Part shown: piece after piece, positions 25,575-33,917 of the stretch
Position numbering within the stretch: the first letter of the stretch is position 1
Layout of the letters: each line of letters begins with the position of its first letter
NCBI RefSeq assembly: GCF_900156655.1
Contig: NZ_FTOG01000002.1
Location: 248,001-312,000, forward strand
Origin: Rhodobacter aestuarii
GTDB lineage: Bacteria; Pseudomonadota; Alphaproteobacteria; Rhodobacterales; Rhodobacteraceae
Direction: 5' to 3'
Length of the DNA: 64,000 nucleotides
The notes under the pieces: model-generated
What the model saw: only the letters and a program-made list of their open reading frames with translations
Told to the model about the DNA's origin: nothing
Database searches by the model: none
Program-made: the position numbers and the translations under genes

Positions 25575-25660
25575 GCGGGCGTGGCGGAATGGTAGACGCA
25601 TGGGACTTAAACTCCCTGGGAGGTAACTCCATGCCGGTTCGAGTCCGGCCGCCCGCACCA
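25575..25660 (+). tRNA. tRNA-Leu (UAA)
   Basis: The 86-nt sequence folds as a class II tRNA. The acceptor stem is GCGGGCG with CGCCCGC, discriminator A and encoded CCA (25658-25660). The D arm is TGGCGGAATGGTAGACGCA, the anticodon loop holds TAA, and a long variable arm (TGGGAGGTAACTCCA) and the T loop TTCGAGT follow. It reads UUA and UUG codons. A GC-rich hairpin (around 25543-25575) stands just upstream and may help terminate the preceding gene. Confidence 0.97.
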
Positions 25661-25778
25661 CTTTCCTTCCCGCCGTTTTGCCTTTCACAGCTGCGTGTGC
25701 CCGACGGGTGACCCGACAAGAGCCTTGCCCTGTGGTCAAGCCGCTCCTAAACGAGATCAAACGCATCAGGGAGAGACG

Positions 25779-27566
25779 ATGGCCCGCAGTCCGCAAGCCC
25801 CGCTGGAAGACCGTCCTAAGACCAAACGCGTCGCCGGATTAAGGGGCCTTGCGCCCTTCCTTGCCCCCTACAAGATGATGGCCGTGGCCACGCTCGCCGC
25901 CCTTGTGGCCACCGCTTGCGTGACGCTGATCTTGCCAGTGGCGGTGCGTCGCGTAGTGGATAGCTTCCAATCGGGCGGTGAACTGCTCGACGAATATTTC
26001 CTCGCCGCCCATATCATTGCCGCGCTTTTGGCGCTTGGCACGGCGGTGCGCTACTGGCTTGTGTCGCGTTTTGGCGAACGGGTTGTGGCCGATATTCGCA
26101 AAGCGGTGTTTGACCGGGTGATTGGCCTTTCGCCCGCCTTTTACGAAAAGATCCTGACCGGCGAGATCATCTCGCGGATCACCACCGACACAACCTTGAT
26201 CCAATCGCTGATCGGCTCTTCCGTTTCGGTCGCGCTGCGCAACCTGCTGATCTTGATCGGTGGGTTGATCATGCTGATGCTCACTTCGGCCAAACTGACC
26301 GGGTTGGTGCTTTTGATCGTGCCGCTTGTGGTGGTGCCGATCATCATCATGGGGCGGCGGCTGCGCAAGCTGAGCCGTGAAAACCAAGATTGGATCGCCT
26401 CTTCTTCCGGCTCCGCCTCTGAGGCGCTTTTGTCGGTGCAAACGGTGCAAGCCTTCACCCATGAGCCGCGCACCCGCGCCGCCTTTTCCGATGTGACAGA
26501 GAAAGCCTTTGGCGTGGCCTCGGCCCGGATCACGATGCGCGCGGTGATGACGGCGCTGGTAATCTTCTTGGTCTTTGCCGGGATCGTTGGGGTGTTGTGG
26601 ATCGGCGCGCGCGATGTGCGTGCGGGCGCAATGACGGTGGGCGAACTGGTCCAGTTCGTCATTTATGCGGTGATGGTTTCTGCCGCTGTGGGTGCGCTGA
26701 GCGAGATTTGGGGCGAGCTTTTGCGCGCCGCGGGCGCGACCGAGCGGCTGGTGGAACTGCTCAATTCCGAGGATTCGGTGCAAGACCCGGCTGAGCCCAA
26801 AGCTCTGGCCTTACCCGCAAAAGGCGCGATCACCTTTGACGATGTGACCTTCCATTACCCGTCGCGGCCGGAAATGTCGGCGCTGAACACGGTCAATCTT
26901 TCGATTGAACCGGGGGAAACGGTGGCGCTGGTTGGCCCCTCGGGCGCGGGGAAAACGACGATCATTCAAATGATCTTGCGGTTCTATGACCCCGAAACGG
27001 GTCGCATTTTGATTGATGGGCAAGATCTGCGCAGCCTCAAACGCGCTGATTTCCGCCGGGCCATTGCACTTGTGCCGCAAGACCCGGTGATCTTTGCCAC
27101 CACGGCGCGCGAAAACATCCGCTTTGGGCGCCCCGAGGCGACGGATGCCGAGGTGGAGGAAGCCGCCCGCGCCGCCCATGCGCATGATTTCCTCTCGGCC
27201 CTGCCGCAGGGCTTTGACACCTATGTGGGCGAGCGTGGCGTGATGCTGTCTGGCGGGCAAAAGCAACGTATCGCGATTGCGCGGGCGATTTTGCGCGATG
27301 CACCGATCTTGCTGCTTGATGAAGCGACCTCGGCGCTGGATGCCGCCTCGGAGCGCGCGGTGCAGGCCGCCTTTGACGAAATGCGCGCCGATCGCACCAC
27401 GCTGATTGTGGCGCACCGTCTGGCCACTGTGAAGAAAGCGGACCGGATCGTGGTCTTTGACCAAGGCGAGATCATTGCCCAAGGCACGCATGAATCGCTG
27501 GTGGCCGAAGGCGGGCTTTATGCGCGGCTCGCGCGGTTGCAATTCACCCAAGGTGGTGAAGAGTAA
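25779..27566 (+). CDS. ABC exporter, fused membrane and ATPase domains (ABCB/MsbA-type)
   Basis: A 595-residue half-transporter that works as a homodimer. The first about 320 residues hold six transmembrane segments. The nucleotide-binding domain has Walker A GPSGAGKTT, Q-loop LVPQDPV, signature LSGGQKQRIAIARA, Walker B ILLLDEATSALD and the switch His in VAHRLAT. The THYPSRPE-like strand (FHYPSRPEMSAL) places it in the ABCB/multidrug or lipid A exporter group. The substrate cannot be told from sequence. The ATG at 25779 is preceded by GGGAGAG. Confidence 0.93.
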   Translation: MARSPQAPLEDRPKTKRVAGLRGLAPFLAPYKMMAVATLAALVATACVTLILPVAVRRVVDSFQSGGELLDEYFLAAHIIAALLALGTAVRYWLVSRFGERVVADIRKAVFDRVIGLSPAFYEKILTGEIISRITTDTTLIQSLIGSSVSVALRNLLILIGGLIMLMLTSAKLTGLVLLIVPLVVVPIIIMGRRLRKLSRENQDWIASSSGSASEALLSVQTVQAFTHEPRTRAAFSDVTEKAFGVASARITMRAVMTALVIFLVFAGIVGVLWIGARDVRAGAMTVGELVQFVIYAVMVSAAVGALSEIWGELLRAAGATERLVELLNSEDSVQDPAEPKALALPAKGAITFDDVTFHYPSRPEMSALNTVNLSIEPGETVALVGPSGAGKTTIIQMILRFYDPETGRILIDGQDLRSLKRADFRRAIALVPQDPVIFATTARENIRFGRPEATDAEVEEAARAAHAHDFLSALPQGFDTYVGERGVMLSGGQKQRIAIARAILRDAPILLLDEATSALDAASERAVQAAFDEMRADRTTLIVAHRLATVKKADRIVVFDQGEIIAQGTHESLVAEGGLYARLARLQFTQGGEE

Positions 27567-27715
27567 CGCCCTTTTGCGATTGGCCGAAAACAGGTTTTCG
27601 CCGCGTCATCGGGTGATTACGTGACGTTTTGCCGCCGCCCACCCTTGCCCAATTGCTCGTTTTTCCGGCATTCTGGGTTCAAGGTCCGCAGAGGAACGGG
27701 CCGGGGAGGAAGATC

Positions 27716-29608
27716 ATGACAGAGACTTTTGCGACCGTGGCCGACCGGGACCGCGTCGAGCAGCAGATGCCGTGGGAAGAACGTGACCGCGCGCTCACGA
27801 TGTATGATTTCCTCTCTCGGGTGAAAGCGCAGCATGGCGCGCGCCCGGCGCTGACCTTCCAGATCACTTCGGGGCCCAAAGACCCGGCGGTGACATGGAC
27901 ATGGGATCAGGTGCATGCCCGTGTGACGCAAGCCGCGAACCTTCTGCGTAGCCTTGGCGTGCAAGAAGATGATACCGTCGCCTACCTGCTGCCCAACTGC
28001 CTTGAAACGGCGGTGGTGTTGCTGGCGGGCTCGGTCGCCGGGATCGTGAACCCGATCAACCCGCTTTTGGAGGCTGAACAGGTCGCCGCGATCTTGCGCG
28101 AAACCAAGGCCAAAGTTCTGGTAACGCTGAAAAGCTTCCCCAAAACCGATGTCGCACAAAAGGCGGCAGAGGCGGTGAAACACGCGCCGAACGTCAAAGT
28201 GGTGCTGGAGGTCGACCTCAACCGCTACCTGACCGGGGCGAAAAAGCTAATCGTGCCCTTTATCCGCCCGAAAACGCATCTGAAGCATCATGCTGACGTT
28301 TATTGCTTCAATATCGCCTGTGATGGCATGCCCGCTGATCATCTGGTGTTTGACGATGCCACGGGCGACCGTGTTTCCGCCTATTTCCACACTGGCGGCA
28401 CCACCGGCATGCCCAAGGTCGCACAGCACAAATATTCGGGCATGGTCTATAACGGCTGGCTCGGCGGCACGCTATTGTTTGACCATAAAGACGTGATGAT
28501 CTGCCCGCTGCCGCTCTTCCATGTGTTTGCAGCCTATCCGATCTTGATGTCTGCCATTGCCTCGGGCGCGCATGTCGTCTTCCCCACCCCTGCGGGCTAT
28601 CGTGGTGAGGGGGTCTTTGACAATTTCTGGAAGCTGGTGGAGCGCTGGCAAGTGAGCTTCCTGATCACCGTGCCCACCGCGATTGCCGCGCTGATGCAGC
28701 GCAAGGTGGATGCCGATATCTCAAGCCTGCGCACGGCGATTTCTGGCTCGGCCCCGTTGCCGATAGAGCTTTATAACCGCTTCAAAGAGGCGACCGGGGT
28801 CGAAATCTGCGAAGGTTACGGGCTGACCGAAGCCACCTGCTTGGTCGCCGTAAACCCGGTCGATGGCGTGAAAAAGGTGGGGTCGGTCGGCCTGCCCCTG
28901 CCCTATTCCCATGTGCGGATTTTGCGCCGGACAGACACCGGCTTTGACGAATGCGGCGTGGATGAGGTGGGTGAGATTTGCGTCGCCAACCCCGGCGTGT
29001 TTGAGGGCTCGACCTATACCGAGGTGGACAAAAACCACGATCTTTTCGCCGAAGAACGCTTCTTGCGCACCGGCGACTTGGGGCGGCTCGACCCCGATGG
29101 CTATTTGTGGATCACCGGGCGGGCGAAAGACCTGATCATTCGCGGCGGCCACAACATCGACCCCGCCGAGATTGAAGAGGCGCTGCTGAGCCATCCGGCG
29201 GTCAGCTTTGCGGGCGCCATTGGCCAGCCCGATGCTTTTGCGGGCGAATTGCCCAGCGCTTATGTGGAGCTGGTGGCAGGTGCAAGCGTCACGCTGGACG
29301 AGCTGGCCGCCCATGCCAAACGTCACATCCACGAACGCGCCGCCGTGCCCAAACATATCGAGATTTTGGAGGAACTGCCCAAAACCGCTGTGGGCAAAAT
29401 CTTCAAACCCGATCTGCGCAAACGCGCGATCACGCGGGTGCTGAACGTCGCCTTGGCCGAGGGTGAAGTGGCCGCGCATGTGGTGGCGGTGGTCGAAGAC
29501 AAAAAGCGCGGCCTTGTCGCGAAACTCGCCACCACCGGCGAGTTGGACGAGACCAAACTGCGCCATGTCTTGGGGCAATTCACCGTGCCCTGGGATTGGG
29601 CGGAGTAG
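27716..29608 (+). CDS. Acyl-CoA synthetase (AMP-forming)
   Basis: A 630-residue ANL-superfamily enzyme that activates a carboxylic acid with ATP and CoA. The P-loop-like A3 motif reads YFHTGGTTGMPKVAQHKYSG (near 223-242). CEGYGLTEAT (A5), RTGDLGRLDPDGYLWITGRAKD (A7/A8) and the catalytic Lys in PKTAVGKIFK (A10) are all present. The long C-terminus with about 60 extra residues suggests a fatty or aromatic acyl substrate, but the substrate is not resolved. The ATG at 27716 follows GGGGAGGAAG. It is a single-gene unit. Confidence 0.9.
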   Translation: MTETFATVADRDRVEQQMPWEERDRALTMYDFLSRVKAQHGARPALTFQITSGPKDPAVTWTWDQVHARVTQAANLLRSLGVQEDDTVAYLLPNCLETAVVLLAGSVAGIVNPINPLLEAEQVAAILRETKAKVLVTLKSFPKTDVAQKAAEAVKHAPNVKVVLEVDLNRYLTGAKKLIVPFIRPKTHLKHHADVYCFNIACDGMPADHLVFDDATGDRVSAYFHTGGTTGMPKVAQHKYSGMVYNGWLGGTLLFDHKDVMICPLPLFHVFAAYPILMSAIASGAHVVFPTPAGYRGEGVFDNFWKLVERWQVSFLITVPTAIAALMQRKVDADISSLRTAISGSAPLPIELYNRFKEATGVEICEGYGLTEATCLVAVNPVDGVKKVGSVGLPLPYSHVRILRRTDTGFDECGVDEVGEICVANPGVFEGSTYTEVDKNHDLFAEERFLRTGDLGRLDPDGYLWITGRAKDLIIRGGHNIDPAEIEEALLSHPAVSFAGAIGQPDAFAGELPSAYVELVAGASVTLDELAAHAKRHIHERAAVPKHIEILEELPKTAVGKIFKPDLRKRAITRVLNVALAEGEVAAHVVAVVEDKKRGLVAKLATTGELDETKLRHVLGQFTVPWDWAE

Positions 29609-29671
29609 GCTAAGGGGCATCGACTGGAAGACCAGTCCCCGTCCGATTTCGCGACCACCCAGAATAAAAAA

Positions 29672-29692
29672 GCCCCGGCACAAGGCCGGGGC
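29672..29692. terminator. Terminator between the synthetase and entericidin genes
   Basis: GCCCCGGC (29672-29679) pairs with GCCGGGGC (29685-29692) around a 5-nt loop. The plus strand has an A-run before it (TAAAAAA), which becomes a T-run on the minus strand, so it best terminates the leftward entericidin transcript and may also serve the convergent synthetase. Confidence 0.8.
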
Positions 29693-29719
29693 ATCGCGCA
29701 TCTTGGCAAATGAACGAAT

Positions 29720-29857
29720 TTACATCTCGCTTTGCGCCTCGGCGGCCTCGCTCGTCACGGCGGAGCCGGCGGCTTGCATGTCGCGCCCGGCGCCTTTGAC
29801 GGTTTCACAAGCGGTCAGCGCAAAAATGGCCAGCAGCGGAATTGCGATCTTGGTCAT
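29720..29857 (-). CDS. Entericidin-family small lipoprotein
   Basis: A 45-residue protein. The signal and lipobox read PLLAIFALTACETVKGAGRD, with the lipidated Cys at residue 17. ETVKGAGRDMQAAG is the entericidin A/B core. The ATG at 29855-29857 is preceded by GGGAGAG. Entericidins are small cell-envelope lipoproteins; EcnA and EcnB form a toxin-antidote pair in E. coli, but only one member is present here. A stem-loop terminator follows. Confidence 0.9.
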   Translation of the reverse strand: MTKIAIPLLAIFALTACETVKGAGRDMQAAGSAVTSEAAEAQSEM

Positions 29858-29896
29858 CGGGTCTCTCCCTTGGCTAATCTTTCCACCCAAACGCAC

Positions 29897-29928
29897 AAAA
29901 GCCGCGAAGGGTTCCCCTCGCGGCTTTT
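29897..29928. terminator. Terminator between the SIR2-like gene and entericidin
   Basis: A perfect 11-bp stem AAAAGCCGCGA (29897-29907) with TCGCGGCTTTT (29918-29928), loop 10 nt, with A and T runs on both flanks, so it can act on either strand. It would end the leftward transcript of the SIR2-like gene 110 bp upstream. Confidence 0.85.
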
Positions 29929-30038
29929 GGCATGATGTCGGGGCAACGAAGTGGATAACCGTTTCAGCCGCAGAAAGCTTAACCAGACGGCAAGCTGCAC
30001 ATTCAGGTTTCGAACCCGCGAGGATCCCACCACTCAGA

Positions 30039-31085
30039 TCAGTCTTTACCTACGGCAGGACAATACCACTCTCGAAACTCTTGAATGTTTTCCAGACGAA
30101 CTATTTTGAAATCATCGCGATTCAATGCCTCGCGCCATTTTTTGTCGCGCTCTAGATCGGCATCTTCTCCACGATACTCGACAATGCGGATAGAGTTCGC
30201 GGGAGCCTTCTTAGAGAGCAAATCGTTGAGGTGAACATCTTCACCTCCATAACCCAGCAAAATAATATTATTGGATCTCGGAACGATAGCTCTAAATTTT
30301 CCCCAATACTGCCTAAGAATCTCGGAACTTTGTATTATGTAACGTTTAAACTTCACACTCGTCAGCACAAGGTGCGTGCTGCCATGTCCATGATAATCTG
30401 CGAGTTGCGCACGCGTAACTTTCCGTGGCTCACCATCTTCATCAACAAACAGCGGCGACCCATGAAGATGTAGGAACCAGCCCTCCTTTTCAGCATCGTA
30501 GAAGCCTTCGGCCATCGAAAAATCAAACTTTCCCTTTTTAAAAAAACCATCTCTTAGAAGATGTCTATTAAAAATATCCGTACCACAAAATGCTTCGTAA
30601 AGAAGATCGTCATAATTCAACGTAGCAATGTGAGCACCATGCGAGCGAATGTGATCACGCAAGCATTCAGAAAAATCGGCTTTGACCTCCGAATCTAGCC
30701 CCTCAACCTTAAGAGAATCCCGATCCAGAAAATAGCATGCTGCGTGGTGAAAATATCTGCGGATTGCGGCAGGAAACTCACGCCCATGGCCTGACAACCA
30801 GCCTTCTCCGGCGCCATTTCCAAGGCGGTCTTCAGTTTTGGATATAATGTCACAGGCGGATAGAATGCGCTGTAACTCTTCTAGTTGGTCCTCTCTCTGC
30901 GGAGCATCCGCGTCTTCATCTTCAATTACCTCATCCGGCAAACACGCACGAATCAGTTCTTTTTGATGTTCCGTCAAGCCATCTTCAACGTTCCAAGCAT
31001 GTTCCAACGCACGTTTCAAATCGAAGAAATCGTTTGAGATAGAACGCCCCAAGCCATTGCCGAATATGAATAGTGATTTAACCAA
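30039..31085 (-). CDS. SIR2-like domain protein, candidate single-gene antiphage NADase
   Basis: A 348-residue protein that is clearly more A+T-rich than its neighbours. It carries Rossmann-type SIR2-like features: FIFGNG at residues 7-11, TLNYDD at 155-160, HLHG at 206-209 and LLGYGGED at 276-283. These match the core of prokaryotic SIR2 domains, in which the Asn and His are needed to cleave NAD. No transmembrane part or recognisable effector partner is present. It starts with TTG (31083-31085), because no ATG or GTG precedes the FGNG strand, and GGAGG is seven bases upstream. It was probably acquired. Other SIR2 roles, such as a nucleotide sensor, are possible. Confidence 0.65.
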   Translation of the reverse strand: MVKSLFIFGNGLGRSISNDFFDLKRALEHAWNVEDGLTEHQKELIRACLPDEVIEDEDADAPQREDQLEELQRILSACDIISKTEDRLGNGAGEGWLSGHGREFPAAIRRYFHHAACYFLDRDSLKVEGLDSEVKADFSECLRDHIRSHGAHIATLNYDDLLYEAFCGTDIFNRHLLRDGFFKKGKFDFSMAEGFYDAEKEGWFLHLHGSPLFVDEDGEPRKVTRAQLADYHGHGSTHLVLTSVKFKRYIIQSSEILRQYWGKFRAIVPRSNNIILLGYGGEDVHLNDLLSKKAPANSIRIVEYRGEDADLERDKKWREALNRDDFKIVRLENIQEFREWYCPAVGKD

Positions 31086-31090
31086 AATAA

Positions 31091-31117
31091 AGCCTCCGCA
31101 CCTGTGGCGCGAAGGCT
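31091..31117 (-). terminator. Intrinsic terminator of ettA that also holds the SIR2-like gene's Shine-Dalgarno
   Basis: On the minus strand AGCCTTCGCGCC pairs with GGTGCGGAGGCT (two G:U wobbles) around ACA, followed by TTATTTT (31084-31090). It lies 29 bp after the ettA stop. The 3' arm contains GGAGG (complement of 31093-31097), seven bases before the TTG start of the SIR2-like gene, so the hairpin sequesters that ribosome binding site. Confidence 0.8.
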
Positions 31118-31120
31118 ACT

Positions 31121-31149
31121 ATCATAAAAGATACGAGTAAATCTATTAA
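31121..31149 (-). promoter_or_regulatory. Candidate promoter of the SIR2-like gene
   Basis: On the minus strand TTAATA (31144-31149, overlapping the ettA stop codon) and TATGAT (31121-31126) are 17 bp apart. Transcription would start just before the hairpin at 31091-31117, so the mRNA would begin with that hairpin. The -35 box is weak. Confidence 0.4.
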
Positions 31150-32801
31150 CGCGTAAACTTCTTATACTTCACCCGCTTCGGTTCCACCGCATCGGGGCCG
31201 AGGCGGCGGATTTTGTCTTCTTCGTAATCTTCGAAGTTGCCCTCGAAGAACTCGACATGCGCCTCGCCTTCAAAGGCAAGGATATGCGTGCACAGACGAT
31301 CAAGGAAGAAGCGGTCGTGGCTGATGATGATCGCGCAGCCGGCGAAATCTTCGATCGCCGCTTCCAGCGCTTGCAGGGTTTCCACGTCCAAGTCGTTGGT
31401 CGGTTCGTCGAGCAGCAGCACGTTGCCGCCCGATTTGAGCAGTTTTGCCATATGGACGCGGTTGCGTTCCCCGCCCGACAAAAGGCCCACTTTCTTTTGC
31501 TGATCGCCGCCTTTGAAGTTGAAGGCGCCACAATAGGCGCGCGAGTTCACCTGCGCGTCGCCAAGCTCGATCAGTTCCGCCCCGCCGGAAATCTCTTCCC
31601 AAACGGTTTTATTGGCATCGAGCGCGTCGCGCGACTGGTCCACATAGGCGAGCTTCACCGTGTCACCATAGCTGATGTCGCCGGCATCGGGGGTTTCTTG
31701 GCCGGTGATCATCCGGAAAAGCGTGGATTTACCGGCGCCGTTCGGCCCGATCACACCCACAATCGCCCCCGGCGGGATGCTGAAGGACAGATTTTCGATC
31801 AGCTGGCGGTCATTGTAGTGCTTAGCCAGACCTTCGACCTCGATCACCTTGCCGCCAAGGCGCGGCCCGTTCGGAATGATGATCTGCGCGGTCGAAATCC
31901 GGTCGCGTTCGGATTGATCGGCCATTTTCTCATAGGCCGAGATACGGGCTTTCGACTTGGCCTGACGGGCCTTGGCCCCGGCACGGATCCACTCAAGTTC
32001 TTTCGCCAGCACTTTTTGCTTGGCTTTATCCTCGCGGCTTTCCTGCTCAAGGCGTTTCGCCTTTTGCTCCAGCCAGCTCGAATAGTTGCCCTCGTAGGGG
32101 ATGCCCCGGCCGCGGTCGAGTTCCAAGATCCAGCCGGTGATGTCGTCAAGGAAATACCGGTCGTGGGTGACGATCAGGATCGTGCCTTTGTATTCGATCA
32201 GGTGCTTTTGCAGCCAGGCGATGGTTTCGGCGTCAAGGTGGTTGGTCGGTTCGTCGAGCAGCAGCATGTCGGGCGCTTCAAGAAGCAGCTTGCACAAAGC
32301 GACCCGGCGGCGTTCGCCGCCCGAAAGCGTCGCGACATTGGCATCATCGGGCGGGCAGCGCAGGGCTTCCATCGCCACGTCGATCTGGCTGTCGAGATCC
32401 CACAGGTTCTCTGCGTCGATCTCGTCTTGAAGCTGCGCCATTTCCTCGGCGGTCTCGTCCGAGTAGTTCATCGCCAGATCATTGTAGCGCGCGATTTTCG
32501 CGGTCTTTTCCGCGACGCCGAGCATGACGTTTTCGCGCACGCTCAGGCTTTCATCCAGCTGCGGCTCTTGCGGCAGGTAGCCGATCTTGGCGCCCTTGGC
32601 GGCCCAAGCCTCGCCGGAGAAATCCTTGTCCCAGCCCGCCATGATGCGCAGAAGCGTCGATTTACCGGCGCCGTTGACACCGACCACACCGATTTTCACG
32701 CCGGGCAGGAAGTTCAGGCGGATGTTTTCGAAGCATTTCTTGCCACCCGGATAGGTCTTGGAGACACCATCCATGTGGTAGACATATTGATAGGAAGCCA
32801 T
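31146..32801 (-). CDS. ettA: Energy-dependent translational throttle, ABC-F protein EttA
   Basis: A 551-residue soluble protein with two ABC ATPase domains and no membrane part. Walker A motifs are GVNGAGKST and GPNGAGKST, signatures LSGGERRR and LSGGERNR, Walker B MLLLDEPTNHLD and VLLLDEPTNDLD. Between them is the ABC-F linker (KRLEQESREDKAKQ). EttA binds the ribosomal E site and gates translation by ADP:ATP ratio. The start MASYQYVYHM at 32801 has AAAGGTG. A terminator follows at 31091. Confidence 0.96.
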   Translation of the reverse strand: MASYQYVYHMDGVSKTYPGGKKCFENIRLNFLPGVKIGVVGVNGAGKSTLLRIMAGWDKDFSGEAWAAKGAKIGYLPQEPQLDESLSVRENVMLGVAEKTAKIARYNDLAMNYSDETAEEMAQLQDEIDAENLWDLDSQIDVAMEALRCPPDDANVATLSGGERRRVALCKLLLEAPDMLLLDEPTNHLDAETIAWLQKHLIEYKGTILIVTHDRYFLDDITGWILELDRGRGIPYEGNYSSWLEQKAKRLEQESREDKAKQKVLAKELEWIRAGAKARQAKSKARISAYEKMADQSERDRISTAQIIIPNGPRLGGKVIEVEGLAKHYNDRQLIENLSFSIPPGAIVGVIGPNGAGKSTLFRMITGQETPDAGDISYGDTVKLAYVDQSRDALDANKTVWEEISGGAELIELGDAQVNSRAYCGAFNFKGGDQQKKVGLLSGGERNRVHMAKLLKSGGNVLLLDEPTNDLDVETLQALEAAIEDFAGCAIIISHDRFFLDRLCTHILAFEGEAHVEFFEGNFEDYEEDKIRRLGPDAVEPKRVKYKKFTR

Positions 32802-32924
32802 GCGCGCACCTTTGGGAATGAGGGTTTGGTGGCTAGATAGGGGAAATGGCCCTTCGGGGGAAGGGGCGGAAAGGCGCAGTTGGCAACTGCGCAAGGGTGT
32901 TTTAGCCTGTCTTCAGAGGTGGGC

Positions 32925-33686
32925 ATGCTGAAGACACTGAGAAAACTCTACTTTGGCAATTCGAAACGCGCCCATGCGTTTCGCTACGGGCTATTGGCCT
33001 TTGACCTGCTGACGGTGGTCTTTGTCATCACCACCTCCTTTTTTCCCCACACTGCGGCGGTTGAGACGGCCGATGAGGTGATTGGCGTGGTGATCGTGCT
33101 CGATTTCCTGGCCCGCTTCGCGATTGAGCCGCGCAAGCTGATGTTCTGGGCGCGGTTCTCCACCTGGGCCGACCTTGTGGCTTTGGTGTCGTTTATCGCG
33201 CCCGTGGCAGGGGAAAGCTTTGGCTTCATGCGGGTGCTGCGCACGCTGCGGCTCCTGCACGCCTATCAGATGCTCAGCCGCCTACGGCAGGATTTCAGCG
33301 CGTTTCGCCGCCATGAAGAGGTGATTTTGGCCACGATCAACCTGCTGGTCTTCCTGTTTGTGATGACCGGGCTGATCTATGCAACGCAGTTTCCCTCGAA
33401 CCCGCAGATCCAAAACTATGCCGACGCGCTTTATTTCACGGTGACCACGCTCACGACCACCGGCTTTGGCGACATAACCCTGCAAGGCACCTCGGGTCGG
33501 CTTTTGGCTGTGGCGGTGATGATCTTTGGCGTGACCCTGTTTTTGCGGCTGGCACAGGTGCTCTTTCGCCCCTCCAAGGTGAAATACGAATGCCCCACCT
33601 GCGGGCTCAAGCTGCATGATGCCGATGCGGTGCATTGCAAGCATTGCGGCACGATCGTGCATATCGACACCGAAGGCTACACCTGA
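32925..33686 (+). CDS. Voltage-gated-type ion channel with C-terminal zinc ribbon
   Basis: A 253-residue protein of the six-transmembrane voltage-gated potassium channel group. S4-like residues RVLRTLRLL are at about 103-111. The pore loop holds TTGFGD (178-183), close to the potassium filter TVGYGD. After S6 there is a short C-terminal zinc ribbon with Cys223, Cys226, Cys238 and Cys241. The zinc ribbon on a small channel is unusual. It is predicted to be in the inner membrane. The ATG at 32925 has AGAGGTGGG. It is divergent from ettA. Confidence 0.82.
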   Translation: MLKTLRKLYFGNSKRAHAFRYGLLAFDLLTVVFVITTSFFPHTAAVETADEVIGVVIVLDFLARFAIEPRKLMFWARFSTWADLVALVSFIAPVAGESFGFMRVLRTLRLLHAYQMLSRLRQDFSAFRRHEEVILATINLLVFLFVMTGLIYATQFPSNPQIQNYADALYFTVTTLTTTGFGDITLQGTSGRLLAVAVMIFGVTLFLRLAQVLFRPSKVKYECPTCGLKLHDADAVHCKHCGTIVHIDTEGYT

Positions 33687-33816
33687 CCTTTCCCATCGCT
33701 GCCAGATTGATGCGCTGCAACGGGTCGTTGCGGTGGCAAAAAAGTTCCCGTTTTTCCAGTTCACATCCACGCGACAATGGTTTTTCAGCGCACAATAGAT
33801 GGTGCGTTTCGATGAA

Positions 33817-33845
33817 TTCACACACCAAGCGCACAGGCCTATATC
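33817..33845 (+). promoter_or_regulatory. Promoter of the first 138-residue paralogue
   Basis: TTCACA (33817-33822) and TATATC (33840-33845), 17 bp apart. The same spacing and -10 recur before the second paralogue, and the flanking bases GCACAG, CCTATATCT and CCTCATGA are shared. Confidence 0.5.
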
Positions 33846-33917
33846 TCCCTCATGACGACGGAACAACCCGCCGACCCAACCTAAAACACTGATAGATATA
33901 GAGAACTGGAGAATATC

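Noticed and set aside
29720-29857. Entericidin toxin-antidote pair
   Set aside because: Only one entericidin gene is present, so a two-gene addiction module cannot be claimed.
30020-30045. T-loop-like GGTTTCGAACCC near the SIR2-like gene, possibly a tRNA or integration remnant
   Set aside because: Only two base pairs of a T stem can form and no acceptor or anticodon arm is present.
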